Assembly: GCA_022494885.1 (NCBI GenBank)
Contig: JAGVSM010002389.1
Span: forward strand, 1 to 64,000
Source: Micrasema longulum
Lineage: Eukaryota > Arthropoda > Insecta > Trichoptera > Brachycentridae
Length of the DNA stretch: 64,000 bases
Reading direction: 5' to 3'
The translations under genes were made by a program, and so were the position numbers. A model generated the notes under the pieces. That model ran no database searches, was not told the origin of the DNA, and was given only the letters and a program-made list of their open reading frames with translations. Below are positions 32,745 through 43,704 of this stretch, piece after piece (position 1 is the stretch's first letter; every line of letters begins with the position of its first letter).

Positions 32745-33317
32745 CTCGAATATTGGGTTTTTGCTGGTTCGCGGGATTTCGGCGTTGCTTTCAGTTTACA
32801 TTGCCACCGAGCCCTTAAACAAATTAATGCAATTACCTGCCTTGTACTGGGATTCTTGGCACATTATTGATCAATTTTGTCTCGCGGGAGGTTCTCTCTG
32901 ATCCTGTGGTTAGATCGGCACATGTCGATTTCAAATCACATGTATATTCGTTGACAGTTCAGTTCTTATTGGACCGGAGAGAAGAAGATTGTACTTACAG
33001 TAGGAGAATTGCAATTTTTCCACCAGGGCTTAGTAGGTAGCAATAAATTTAATACCGCAACCTACAAGTAAATGTGCAATACAAATATAAATACTACATA
33101 TGGCGCAACCAGTACTATGAAATTTATAAACTTTGCATTTTTACCTTGTAACAAGTAATATTTGCTCCTCGTCACAAATAAACTGCGGCCAATTTTTGTA
33201 ATTTTGTCTTTGGTGAACGCATCTATCAATGTCGATTTTTCTAAGCTTTATTCCGTAACGGGCCGTGAACAAAATGGACGGTCGTAGATAGCGCGCTTTG
33301 GTTAAAGCAACTACATT
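32745..33317. other. No gene
   Basis: Moderately GC-richer than average around 32760-32960, with no recognised coding block. Confidence 0.35.
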
Positions 33318-34000
33318 GTTTTTTTATTTATTTATTTAAATTTCATTGATAAACCTTTACAGGTTACATACATTTAAGAAAATATTTTTACTTTTAAAAT
33401 TCACATTCTACGTTTAATAATAATATTTTTATCATCTTTTGTAAAGGTTTTCTGAGTCTTTGGTTTAGTTTTGTCTGGTAGTTTATTGTATAATCTCAGT
33501 CCATGGTTTATTAGTCTCGATTGTCTTTTTCTCGTTTTAAAAGGTTGAATATGATATTTTTCTGATATTCTCGTATTGTGTTCATGTTTACAACACTTTT
33601 TTTCAAGTTTTAATTCTTCGTCTACAATTGCATCAGTAGCTAATTTATGAATTAATTTTAAGGATTCTAGTTTAAAAAGTTCAGTTACATTTAATTGTTT
33701 AGTTTGTTTAAAAAGTTCTTTAGTTGCTGTTAGATAGGGAAGGTCATATACTAACTTTAATATTTCATTTTGCTGTCTTTGTAGTCTGTTTATGTCATTT
33801 TGATTTCCTGTTCCCCATAGTAGTTGCATATAACATATTTTAGTTTTTACATAGGCTTCATACATTTTTTTCCCTTTATTGGAACAAAGTTTTTGATTTA
33901 AAAAAAGACTTGATAAAGTCGCCACTTTGCTAAATAAATTGTTGATATGAATTGTCAATGTCAATTGTCTGTCTATTGTTAGTCTTAAATGTGTGAGTGT
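33318..34000 (-). mobile_element. LINE family H, RT C-terminal frame
   Basis: An open 187-codon frame (33964-33401) covers the end of ORF2: TLTIHINNLFSKVATLSSLF, YEAYVKTKICYMQLLWGTGN, INRLQRQQNEILKLVYDLPY, ELFKLESLKLIHKLATDA, HNTRISEKYHIQPFKTRK and GLRLYNKLPDKTK. Blocks YxAYVxxxxxYxxxLWG, IxxLQRxQNxILKxVY and GxxLYNKLPxxxK fit the thumb-to-tail region of Jockey/CR1-type LINEs. The UTR ends at a TTTATTTA run (33321-33337) with an AACC/GGTT hairpin. It is intact over its length but 5'-truncated, so not functional. A more decayed relative lies at 59607-60045. Confidence 0.9.
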
Positions 34001-36064
34001 TTTAAATTACTTTAATCCATACCGATTTAATATCTCTAGATATCCCATTACACATTGGATTGAAATCCACCGAGTCCCTTTTTTTAAAATCTAGTATCTA
34101 ACCTTTATATTATTTATTAAATATATCTTGATTGGGTGACAATAATGTCACACAGCCAGCGCCACGTTAATTGATTCAGTATTAATGGATCAGTTGTTAA
34201 GATGATGTAATCCATAAATAAATCATTGCGCCATATTACAAAAGAAATAAAAATGGCTTTTGTCTAACTGGGAATAAAACGCCTCAAGAAACTGTCAAGT
34301 TCGTCAAAAATGCTGTCTTGTTTCGAAAATCTTTCCGGGCGATGAGGTTATGGCTTTTGAATGGGAGCATCAATCAACTGGACCTAATGACGAATCCAAC
34401 CAGATAACCCGTGACTTTAGATGGAACACTCCAGATCATTTAAGCAACCGGACAATATTACATTTTCCAAGACTCACTATTTCAACGCCTCCCCATTTTT
34501 TTATTTGTGCAAGATATCGGTCACATCAATAATTTAGAATATTTTCGACCAAAAACAGAATGGATTCTGGAATCAGGTAGAAAGTTTAACTTTAAAAATA
34601 AATGTATTCATGTCACTGTAATTAAATTCACATACTGTATGGACTAGTGTTATCATTTCAAATAATTAAAAAAATTAATTATTAATGTGATTTGCGTTGT
34701 AATAAGCTTCGAGCTTATTCGGACCTGTATGTTCTAGCGGTGTAGCCTAGCCGAGGGCAATTGATTATTTTGAATGGAGGATCGCGGGTTTAAACTAGCC
34801 GAAGGGAAAATTCGAATCCCCCATGGACCGATTTAGTCAAATTTACTTTATGTACAAAGGCATTCGACAAACTAACAAAAATGAATAAAATACACGAATG
34901 AGTAAAATATTTGTACGCGAACACATGAATAAATTATTGCACGGTCATAAACACTTTCAACGTTTTATTCTCCTGATGCCATATTCTACAAGTAGGCGCT
35001 GGGGTCGTTTGGTCCCCCCGTTCGGATCATGTGTAATTTTTGGATGCTTAGTGAGGGAAAGGTTAGAAGACAACTTTGTGTAAACTCTTTCAAATTTCAA
35101 TTGAATTTTTATTTATCGATCTTCCACGAACAAATCGTCGCAATCTATAGAACGGTTACTTATTGAAACGTGAATATTCTGTCATATAGATAATACTTTG
35201 ATTTAAAATCTGAAATAAAAATGTAACGCTTAATTTTTTAGACACGGAGGCCTTGGGATAAGATTTATTTTAGGCTAATAAACAAAATATTGATATATTT
35301 TATTTATTTAAGCTACGTACAAACAATTTTAAAGTGAAGATCGTGACTTACTTATCCACAGAACTTTTGTGCGTTTTACGTTTACATTTCCTTAGAGTTT
35401 TATAAATCTTTATTTTTCTGTCGTTTTTAGGTGAAAAAAGGAAATTTTTTCAGAAATAATATATCTAACAAACCCCTGAACATTTTTCAGAGAGAAATAT
35501 TTCTCCAAACTATTTATCCGATTTTTTTTCCCGTTCTTTTGTGAGTTTTTGTCCTTAATACCTGGGAAAACGGATCGGGTCAGTTGGAAACGAGATTTTT
35601 TATTTTAAAAAATAAATAAATAGAAGACGAATGATTCTTTCATCCACAAATTTGTAATAACCAGCGACTGAATTCATTGCTTTCGCGTTATCTTCGAAGA
35701 TATAACGAAGACAAGAGTCTCGAGACTGGTATATTTATTATAAAATTAAGAGTATTAATTTAAACAAAAACAGTAAAGTCAAAATATTTCAAATTACCCA
35801 ATCTGAATTTCCGGACTCAAGTCACTCATTTTTTATTTCCATAATAAGTTACTGTGATCTCCACTTATAATTTTTGCCACTTTCACGCTTTGGATTGGGA
35901 GCATGGAGAATTCAAGAGAAGTCACGAAAGAGATTCTCCATGATCCCCGTCACAAAGTGTTCTCACCAACCAACTCAGTCTTTCACAAGGTACTCCATAA
36001 AAAATATCTTTCAATTGAAGCACTCACAGATTTTTCTTCTGACGAATATTAAAAAAAAATTAAA
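34001..36064. other. About 2 kb without recognisable gene
   Basis: The largest stretch I cannot assign. It has short frames of 60-71 codons (34350, 34898, 35874), none recognised. A perfect 10-bp hairpin (CATGGAGAAT and ATTCTCCATG) lies at 35902-35911 and 35933-35942. A degenerate tRNA-like piece is possible at 34738-34830. It may be unique host sequence. Confidence 0.4.
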
Positions 36065-36710
36065 AAATATTAGCGTTCTTATAATATAACAAATTACAAC
36101 AGGGAATGAGAATACCTTGAAGAAGTCTAGGCATTTATAGGGCTTATGACCTGTCAATGGCTGATTCATGTGGCCACTTTACACACTGTGTAACATTCAC
36201 CATTTTGCCAATGTTTGAACATCCATATTTCTTCAATTCTTCTATTTGTTGATTTTAGTGAAGTTAAAGAGCTGAAACCTTTATTGTTACACGAATATCA
36301 ACAATTTGAAGAATTGAAGAAATATGGATGTTCAAACATAGGCGAAATGGTTAATGTTACACAGTGTGTAAAGTGGCCACTTAAACCTGCCATTGACAGG
36401 TCATAAGCCCTGTAAATGCCTAGACTTCCATATTTCCTTCTTTAAGGTATTCTCATTCCCTTTTGTAATTTGTTAATCTTAACGACTCCCGAGGGGGTGA
36501 AATCCAGTCTTTTGTCTACAAACATTTGGACAAACTCAAAAAAATTTCATTTAATTTACCCTAATATTTCAATTTTGGTGGCCATTTTCAACGAGTTGTA
36601 TATAACTCACTATTAGAAAATGAAAATCAAGTTGGAGTAGAGTGGGGTTTGAACCTCAGACCTCCGGCCCGTGAGACCGCAACACTAGCCACGGGACCAC
36701 AACCCGACAC
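36065..36710 (-). mobile_element. SINE-1 copy split by fold-back A
   Basis: The minus-strand SINE-1 head and body lie at 36577-36710: B box GGTTCAAACCCC read in reverse near 36645, the A-box region GGCTAGTGTTGCGG near 36690, and GGCCATTTTCAACGAGTTG at 36582. Its tail piece GCGTTCTTATAAT lies at 36074, beyond the fold-back element. The SINE was therefore there first. Confidence 0.75.
36089..36545. mobile_element. Fold-back A, near-perfect 380-bp palindrome
   Basis: 36089-36270 and 36285-36475 are mirror images: AAATTACAACAGGGAATG... outward, GGCTTATGACCTGTCAATGG, GTGGCCACTTTACACACTGT, CTTCAATTCTTC, meeting at a short centre around 36275. The right outer arm continues to 36545 (GACTCCCGAGGGGGTGAAAT then GGACAAACTCAAAA). 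No coding. Transcribed RNA would form a hairpin of about 180 bp. Confidence 0.9.
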
Positions 36711-36714
36711 GATA

Positions 36715-37204
36715 TTAAACGAAAGATGTCCGAATGGTATATTATAAAGTTCATTACAAGATAAAATGCAATATGTTTATAGAGATAAATGCAATATGAG
36801 GCTCTATTTTTAAATAAACGATCAGTTTTTATTTTAGCCACTAGAAAGCTTCTGAGCTACCCAACTAGGTGAGTTTAATAAAAAATACAATTATCTCAAA
36901 ATTTCAATCGTCTTCTTGAGGATATCCATGGTGAGATTCCAACCCAATGGTCATCTTCTTCATGATTTTTTTCTCATTGAATATTCTACTTCCAAAGGTT
37001 TCTTATTAAAATAGTAGATTTTAACTTCCAGCCAACTCTATTTTTATACTTTAAAAAAAGTAATATTTGTTTTTTTGACTGGATGATATAAATATGTGGT
37101 GGATTCATCATCCGAAAGCCTTAATATTCTATCTTATTTGCAAAATGCAACTAAAATTAAATTCCAACCAATTAAGAATAGTCCAGAAACAGCATACGAG
37201 CATA
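36715..37204. other. No gene
   Basis: AT-rich and unassigned. Confidence 0.35.
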
Positions 37205-37475
37205 AAACAGAAAGCGACTAAACTACCCATAAATGGATTGTTTTACGTTTTGACCCATTACATTGTTTTGACAACTATGCGGTGTTGTGTCCTTTTAAAG
37301 TGTAAAAATACTGCTAGGATCTTAAAGAAACAGGATGGGATCACATTTCATTGTAATTAGCAAATGAATGTGTAAGTAACAAATACGTTAATTAAAAATT
37401 GAATTATTTTTCCATCTGTCAGATTGTCGAAGAAAAGAATACGGACATTTCGTTAGTGTTGCCAGGGTAGTAAAT
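37205..37475 (+). repeat. Dispersed repeat R1, copy 2
   Basis: Partner of 4595-4870. It shares TTTTACGTTTTG, GGTGTTGTGTCCTTTTAA, ATGGGATCACATTT and CCATCTGTCAGATTGTCG followed by GGACATTTCGTTAG. No Penelope sequence follows here, so the repeat may be an independent element. Confidence 0.55.
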
Positions 37476-37479
37476 TTGC

Positions 37480-38335
37480 TGACCCTACTTTGCTCATTTA
37501 ATGAGAGAATTATTGCATGATTTTTGAATTTATATAATTTCTCTAACGTAAAAAGAAAACTTTGTAAAGGAGAACTAAGAAACCTGCCGACAAGCTGGTT
37601 TTGCGGTTGAGTGGGTTTCATTATTTCCCCTTTTATATTTTTTCTGTTCATGTTTATCTTCTTGAGTAAAAAAAAGAATTTAAAAAAAAGATATATCGTT
37701 AAGTTATGCGCTTATAAAGAATTCAGTGAATGAAGATAAATATTTGAACCCGTAAACTGAGATGGAAAAAACATCCAAATTAAATTTGTTGATTAATGCG
37801 GGGGGGTTGTTTGAAAAGCATTTTTCTGTTTGTCTTTACCGAACAGGTGTGGAATGTTTTTTTATGACGTCGAGTGTCTGTTTTTCATTCTTGTTTTCTT
37901 CCATTACGGGGGTGAAAAAATATGTTTTCTTTATTTTGCTAAGCAGACAGGATACTAAGGGTTAAGATCTTAGGATTAAAACAGATTTTCTTCAAGAGAA
38001 AATCCACCCAATACATTTTCAAACTATAAAGAAATAATTAAAGAAAACAACATATCGCACCCCCAGTACGCTGTTATAAGTTTTAATTTGGCTATTTTAA
38101 AATATGAAACCAATTTTTTTCTCTTTCTTAGAAGAACACTTACATATCACTATGATTTTTAATGAGCAAGATACATCACAAAGTTATGTCATTTATAAAT
38201 TTGAGTAAAATATTTAAAAAACAGTATTTGTGATGCTATATTGTTATTCTCTTAGAGTAAGACCCTAATTGAGTTTATGAATGAACGGAAGAAAAACATT
38301 CTACGATTATTCTCCTCAAAGTAAGGGTCTGAACA
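37480..38335. other. No gene
   Basis: AT-rich. Frames at 37388-37651 (minus) and 37762-37965 (plus) are not recognised. Confidence 0.35.
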
Positions 38336-38402
38336 CATCACCACGACACGCCGCGGCGTCTTGCCGCGGTACGATGCGCATCCGCTCGGCAAACGGCTCG
38401 TA

Positions 38403-39478
38403 CTCAAACTTGCAGTTTTTGTCTAGATGTGGACCGTGAAAGACCTATCCTTAATAACAAGAGAAGAATACGCCTTTCGCGGTCCATATCTCGACAAAAA
38501 CTGCAAGTTTGAGGACGAACCGTAATACGAATATTTTGAGAAACATCAACGTCTTAATAACAAGATAAGAATATGTTTTTCGCGGTCCATATCGAGACAA
38601 AAACTGCACATTTGCGTACAAATTAACAAACTTATATTTTAAGACACATCAACATCTTAATAACAAGATAAATGATACGTCTTTTGCAGTCCATATCAAG
38701 ACAATAACTGCAAATTTGCGTACAAATCGTGATACGAATATTTTGAGAAACATCAATTTCTTAATAACAAAATGAAAATACGCCTTTTTTTCAGTTTCAG
38801 TGCTGCAGAGCAGCATTTATTTAATAATTAAAAAATACATAAAAGAATTTGTTACCCACTAAGTCTTAAGACTTTTCGGTGGGACACATTTTTTTATTTT
38901 TTTAAAAGATTTATATTACATTGATTTTATTTGTATTTTAAAAATGTATTTATAAAAAGGCACTATAAAGTATCTAGAAGATATTTCTACAGTTCTTTTT
39001 TTTTCATTTGAAGATCTTTCATGTTAATGATGGTTTGTGGGAGATCATTGAACAATCTTGGAACAACGCAATTTAATGTTCTCTCTCCGAAATAATTTGT
39101 AATTCGAGGAACAAACAAGGAGCCCTTAGTTTTTAATCTAGTGTTGTAAGTGTGGGAAACTCTTTTTTTATATTCCGGATCAACAAAGTGATCTGCAATC
39201 AATTTGTAGTCACGAAAATGTTTTACCGGCAGGACATTACAGAATTTAAAATAAACCCCTTCGCCCGTATGTTTCGCCTCATGGATAATGCTATCCGGTA
39301 CAATCCCCCTCAACAGTCTCACCTGAATATCATAAATTTTACCCAGATGAGACTGGAAGGTGAGACCCCAGACACGCACTCCGTAAGATATAATGGATTT
39401 TCGCGGTCCATATATAGACAAAAACTGCAAATTTGCGTACGAACCTACGACCACAGATACTTGGGTTGAGAAATGCAA
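38403..39478. repeat. 103-bp tandem array, split by a LINE
   Basis: CTTAATAACAAG starts units at 38450, 38553, 38656 and 38760, a period of 103-104 bp. Each unit has CGCGGTCCATATC, GACAAAAACTGCA and ATATTTTGAGAAACATCAA. The array resumes at 39396 (TTTTCGCGGTCCATATATAG) after a LINE. The segment 38403-38443 is an inverted copy of the unit (AAACTTGCAGTTTTTGTC), so the array begins with a head-to-head pair that forms a 40-bp stem. A GC-rich patch with repeated GCCGCGG lies just upstream at 38345-38400. Confidence 0.85.
38788..39395 (-). mobile_element. LINE family G, copy 2
   Basis: The minus-strand frame reads SIISYGVRVWGLTFQSHLG, KIYDIQVRLLRGIVPDSI, FKFCNVLPVKHFRDYKLI, HTYNTRLKTKGSLFVPRI and FGERTLNCVVPRLFNDLPQT, ending MKKKEL: the typical C-terminal RT tail. 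The open frame starts further right, but its first 28 or so residues come from the flanking tandem repeat. The 3' UTR has the CCCAC...GTGGG hairpin with palindromic AAGTCTTAAGACTT (38862-38882). The 290-bp copy at 24828 shares the 3' end. Confidence 0.9.
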
Positions 39479-39484
39479 GCGCTA

Positions 39485-39908
39485 ACCGAAATTGTCTGTT
39501 ACACGTTTGTTGTTAAACTAAAAACCAAACTAAAACCAATCCAATAATTTGGAATGCAATAGAGCTTAAGGGCTTCTCTAGAAAATTATTACTATGAAAT
39601 TCTTCTCATATTAAAAATTTTAATGATAAAATACCGCATTATAATTTCAATATACTATACATTAAGTTACGAGCAGTAATAAATTTAAAATGTATGTTTT
39701 TGCTTTCCAGAACACTGGTCGAATTGGACATACATCGGTGTACTTTCAGTGATGCGATAAATATTGTTTTTTTAATATAAAATAATAAATATTTAAAAAA
39801 AAAAACTAAAATCACCCCCTTTTTCCAATCACGAAAAAATTTAAAGTTGCCAATTAATTTCTTTAAAATATAACATCACATATTATATTTCACATATATA
39901 ACAACATA
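39485..39908. other. No gene
   Basis: AT-rich and unassigned. Confidence 0.35.
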
Positions 39909-39911
39909 TTA

Positions 39912-40084
39912 GATCGGGTCGTGGTCCTGTGGCTAGTGTCTCGGACTTACGGACCAAAGTTCCGTGGTTCGAAATCCCACTTTACCCCAACTTGTCTCCA
40001 TTTTCTAATAGTGATTTATTTACAACTCGTTGAGAATGGCCCTCAAAATTAAACATTTGTGTGAATCATAAGAACGCAAATATT
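39912..40084 (+). mobile_element. SINE-1, full-length copy
   Basis: It starts CGGGTCGTGGTCCTGTGGCT. The A-box region is TGGCTAGTGTCTCGG and the B box GGTTCGAAATCC (39966). The body is TACCCCAACTTG, CATTTTCTAATAGTGA, ACAACTCGTTGAGAATGG and CCCTCAAAATTAAACATTTG, ending CATAAGAACGC. It is the best copy for defining the family. Confidence 0.85.
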
Positions 40085-40216
40085 TATTTTTATTAAAAAT
40101 ATATATATATATTTCACTGTGAAATTTCATCCCTGGGCCGTGCAAGTATTATTCAAGTATTATTCCTAGGGCATTCAATATACTCGTATGTACATTGCAA
40201 CAATACCAACAAATCA

Positions 40217-40478
40217 ATGATTTATGATTTTTGCTATTTCGAATATACCGCGTTATCTTTATTCATATTATTTTTCTACCTAAGTATGTTAAGTATTAAA
40301 ATCCCAAAGTTATTATATAGAAGATTTATAAAACAACTGGGTAATATGTATAGATATATTGTTAATATATTATTTCATAATTTTGTAATGGAACACTGTA
40401 TGTTAATTGTATTTATGATTATGTTTATAAAAGGCATTTGTGCCGTGTATACACTAATAAAATAAAATAAAAAAATTT
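40217..40478 (+). mobile_element. LINE 3' end with hairpin
   Basis: T-rich UTR, then the hairpin GGCATTTGTGCC at 40433-40444, GTGTATACACTAATAAAATA and an AAATAAAA tail. The same hairpin-plus-tail appears in reverse at 41027-41039. The 82-codon frame here is low-complexity and probably chance. Confidence 0.55.
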
Positions 40479-40499
40479 AAAAAATTAAAATTAAAATTG

Positions 40500-40635
40500 A
40501 AGAAATATTTTCATGTGTTGCCTAGCAGGTGAAATGGTTTCCAACTTAATCAGCCAATGACAGGTCATAATCCTTGTAAAAGGCTAAACTTTCATATTAC
40601 CTTCTCAGAAATGTTTTCTCCCCTCTATTGCAACA
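40500..40635 (-). mobile_element. Fold-back A fragment
   Basis: GTTGCCTAGCAGGTGAAAT, CCAATGACAGGTCATAATCC, ATTACCTTCTCAGAAATGTT and CTATTGCAACAAATTC follow the A-family order. Confidence 0.7.
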
Positions 40636-40639
40636 AATT

Positions 40640-40985
40640 CAAATTTAAATTAATGTAATAAATTTGAATTTCAGATCTCCTCTGATAAAAGTAAAATTCA
40701 TTTTTTCGTTCCCAAAAATTTAATGAAATTTTAATTTTTGAAGGAAAATTTTATTCGATTTAGAAAGTTGTGAAAAATATACCTATTATAAATATGTAAA
40801 TTTTAAATTCATTGAGGGAAGGCCATTTGTAAAATATGAAGGAGACATTTATTCAAAAGTAAGATAAATTAATTCGAAAAATAGCAAGTGCAGAAATAAA
40901 AATAATCTTATTTTTAATAAGATATGTTAACTTGTCTATACAAGGCAAGCTTCTTAATATTTGAAATCTGTGAAAATCTGGCAAT
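40640..40985. other. No gene
   Basis: AT-rich and unassigned. Confidence 0.35.
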
Positions 40986-40989
40986 GATT

Positions 40990-41255
40990 TGCTAATTTAT
41001 TTATTTATTTATTTATTAATATACACGGCACGTAGTGCCTTTTACTATCAAAAAATACATATTGTGTAGAAACAAACACTTAAACACAATAGTTAAAAGA
41101 GGAAAAAAAAAAGCATAAAAAGTTTATATGTACATATTACATTCCAACGGTTTCATTTAATAAACACGCTAACATATTGTGTAAAAAATAAAAAGTCATT
41201 ATAAGGAATAAAAATTAAAAAAAATACTAAAATGAATATAAAAATCAAAATATAC
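40990..41255 (-). mobile_element. LINE 3' end with hairpin
   Basis: The minus strand ends AAAGGCACTACGTGCCGTGT then ATTAATAAATAAATAAAT. The GGCAC/GTGCC stem (41027-41031 with 41035-41039) matches the layout at 40433. T/A-rich UTR extends to about 41255 without coding blocks. Confidence 0.55.
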
Positions 41256-41259
41256 GAAA

Positions 41260-42375
41260 TTTTTTTATTTTTTTTTAGTCATTAAAAAAAGGACAGGTAA
41301 ATATATTTTTAATTATAATAACATTGAACAAAAAAACAGAAAATTACAAAAAACTAAGTTTAAGAGAAAAAATGCTTTTTTTATGTTAAAAATAAGAATA
41401 AAAAACATGTAATAATGCTGGATATTAAATGAACACGATCAAATGTGTGATTTCAATTATTATATTAAGTTGAAATTAGATACGTAGGTACATAATATAC
41501 ATTATTATTTTTGTGTTTCGGATTACATAAATTGTAAGGATATGCGGTGACAGTGAATTTTGATGAACATATATTTGATCATTGTTTTTCTGTCACTGTT
41601 TCGCAGATGCCACCAAATTATGCAAAAAAAACAACTTCATATCGTACTTTAAAAGCTGTTTTACTAAAATAGATAAATTTGACGTTTCGTTGTCTCGTTT
41701 TCAGCACCTCAAAACTGAACCGATTTTGTTATTTTTTTGGACAAATTATCAAACTGAAGTTTCTTTATAGGTCAGTTTTGCGTTTTTCAATAATAGTTAT
41801 CATATTTGTAGACCGTACGTCCAAAGACTGCAGATAAAACTGTGCATTTTTACCGGTTTTTGGATGGTTCTAGTTTCCATAGTAAACAATTTATCAAAAA
41901 TACAGATCAATAACGACAAGCCAATGGTAAATATTTATTGTCCGATAAAAAAATATCTGCTCTAGTGCCATTATCCAGGGAGAAAATACGGGAATACGTT
42001 TGTACGAAGAAAACTACGAGCGCGTTTCTATTCACGATTAAATATTATTAAGTTTTCTTACAAAACTTACTTCATAATGCTTTTACTTAATCGTTGTAAC
42101 AGGTTCGGTGTTCTTAAATAAACAACCTACATATACACATAGACGCATCCTGAGTCTCCTAAAATTATGACAATTAGTTCATGCAAAAACGCTCAGTTTT
42201 GCCCAACGTGTATTTAGTCGTTTCTAAAATCGCCAACCGGGTTTTGACGTGAGCTTGACATTTAATTCGATACCAAATTTACCTGATTGTGTCGTGAAAT
42301 CGAGTAAAAACCGTTCGGATAAACGAAACAAATATTGTGTGACTTTTTATTAGTAAGTAGGCTCTGAGGTACTTT
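41260..42375. other. No gene
   Basis: About 1.1 kb unassigned. 41820-42330 is less AT-rich than its surroundings and holds no long frame. It may be unique host DNA. Confidence 0.35.
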
Positions 42376-42377
42376 AA

Positions 42378-42495
42378 AAGTGTTTTGAGTATGTCCAAAT
42401 GTTTGCAGACTGGCTGAATTTTCTCCCTCGGGAGTTATTTACATATTAATTTGTTGCAACAGAGGGAAAACATTTTTGAGAGTGAAATAAATTTT
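42378..42495 (+). mobile_element. Fold-back A, single arm
   Basis: TTTTGAGTATGTCCAAATG, GCAGACTGGCTGAATTTTCT, CTCGGGAGTTATTTACATA and TTGCAACAGAGGGAAAAC match one terminal arm of the 49737-49973 element. Confidence 0.7.
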
Positions 42496-42552
42496 TGCTT
42501 AGGTACTTGTTTATGATTTAATTACAAAACTGAAAATAATTCGTATTCAAAT

Positions 42553-42695
42553 ACAGCATTACGCATGAAAAACACCGGGTTCAATTCCCGGCAAGAAAAC
42601 AAAAAATAAAAATTTGATTGCTTTCAAACTTGGGTGTTCTGCGCTATAATTCACCAATATAGTTGGGTCTTCTGGCTTGTCGTGGTATAAAAAAA
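42553..42695 (+). mobile_element. SINE-3, copy 1
   Basis: B box GGGTTCAATTCCCGG at about 42584, then after an A-rich stretch TCAAACTTGGGTGTTCTGCG, TAATTCACCAATATAG and GGCTTGTCGTGGTATAAAA. The same body follows a better tRNA-like head at 55062-55250. The A-box half is eroded here. Confidence 0.65.
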
Positions 42696-42716
42696 AACAA
42701 TTTAAGAAAAATAAAA

Positions 42717-42905
42717 GTCAGCCCGAAGAGTCAGCCCTAGCAAGTCAGCCCAGTCTTGCAGGAAATCAGTTTCAGCGTGTAGTTCAAGTGCAGTCAAATC
42801 ATTGCCATTACTCTCGTGTTTATGTAATAAATACGCATTTAAAATCAACCTCGTCTTCTGTCTACAACTGTCAACTTCTGTCTTGGGGTAGGATAACCAC
42901 CACAC
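42717..42905 (+). mobile_element. LTR-like promoter repeat, copy 2
   Basis: GTCAGCCC recurs at 42718, 42731 and 42744. It is followed by TCATTGCCATTACTCTCGTG, ATAAATACGCATTTAAAATC, CTCGTCTTCTGTC and TTGGGGTAGGATAACC, in the same order as 9290-9500. The TATA-like box is weaker. Termini were not resolved. Confidence 0.5.
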
Positions 42906-42909
42906 CAAA

Positions 42910-43435
42910 ATCGCAAAATTAACTGCCATGCCTTCTATAAGGACGATTTCAATATATATAATTTTGTTGTTTTTTAATTATCAACTTTTATAATTGGATC
43001 ACTTCATAGCTTAACGAAGATCGGTATTTTTTCTCAAACGAATTATTTCCCGGCATTTTGTATACCTAATTGAAAAACTTTTCTATTCTATTTTTATATA
43101 GAAGGCTTTTTTCCTTTGACATGTTAATAAGTTATGTGAACTGTGTTTTAATTTGTTCATTTACTATGATAATTATTCTCATAAATCATACCAATTTTTA
43201 TTTTTATTATTTTTGTGGATATTACTTGATAAAAGTTCACAAGTAATGATTTTGGTAATACATCAATAAAATTCTTTGACTTGGTTTTAAAAATGTATTA
43301 CTGACCAATGAGCGTTTCTGCTTTAGCAGGCATTTTCAAGACACATTTTTTTCAATTTTTAGATGATAAAACTAATAAAACTTACGTCACGCTCTTACCT
43401 CCTAAAACTTCTTAAGATCAATGAATTACTCGTAT
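42910..43435. other. No gene
   Basis: AT-rich and unassigned. Confidence 0.35.
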
Positions 43436-43704
43436 TTAACGTAATTATACAGAAAGCAGCCAGTCAAAGAAAAGTTAAACTGAGATAATAGCACTTTTAT
43501 GAGTAATTAAACGAGTGAACGATCAAATCTACACAACAGTTGAAATGTTATTTACTTTGACTAATAAAAAAAAACCGCACATTCTGTTTTTAAAACATAT
43601 TACAACAGAAACGAAGGACATTTTAGAGAAGGTAATATCGAATTCTAGGCATCTACAGGGCTTATGACCTGTCATTGGCTGGTTTAAGTAGTCACTTTAC
43701 TATA

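Noticed and set aside
34738..34830. Another tRNA-derived SINE head
   Set aside because: TAGCCTAGCCGAGGG and GGGTTTAAACTAG resemble A and B boxes only loosely, and no shared SINE body follows.
36215..36406. A 63-codon open frame spanning the centre of the palindrome
   Set aside because: It lies entirely within mirrored arms of a non-coding fold-back element whose other copies do not keep it open.
38450..38787. CRISPR-like array
   Set aside because: The repeats are head-to-tail 103-bp satellite-type units without spacers.
39152..39469. 105-codon plus-strand frame
   Set aside because: It is antisense to a clear LINE reverse transcriptase C-terminus on the minus strand.
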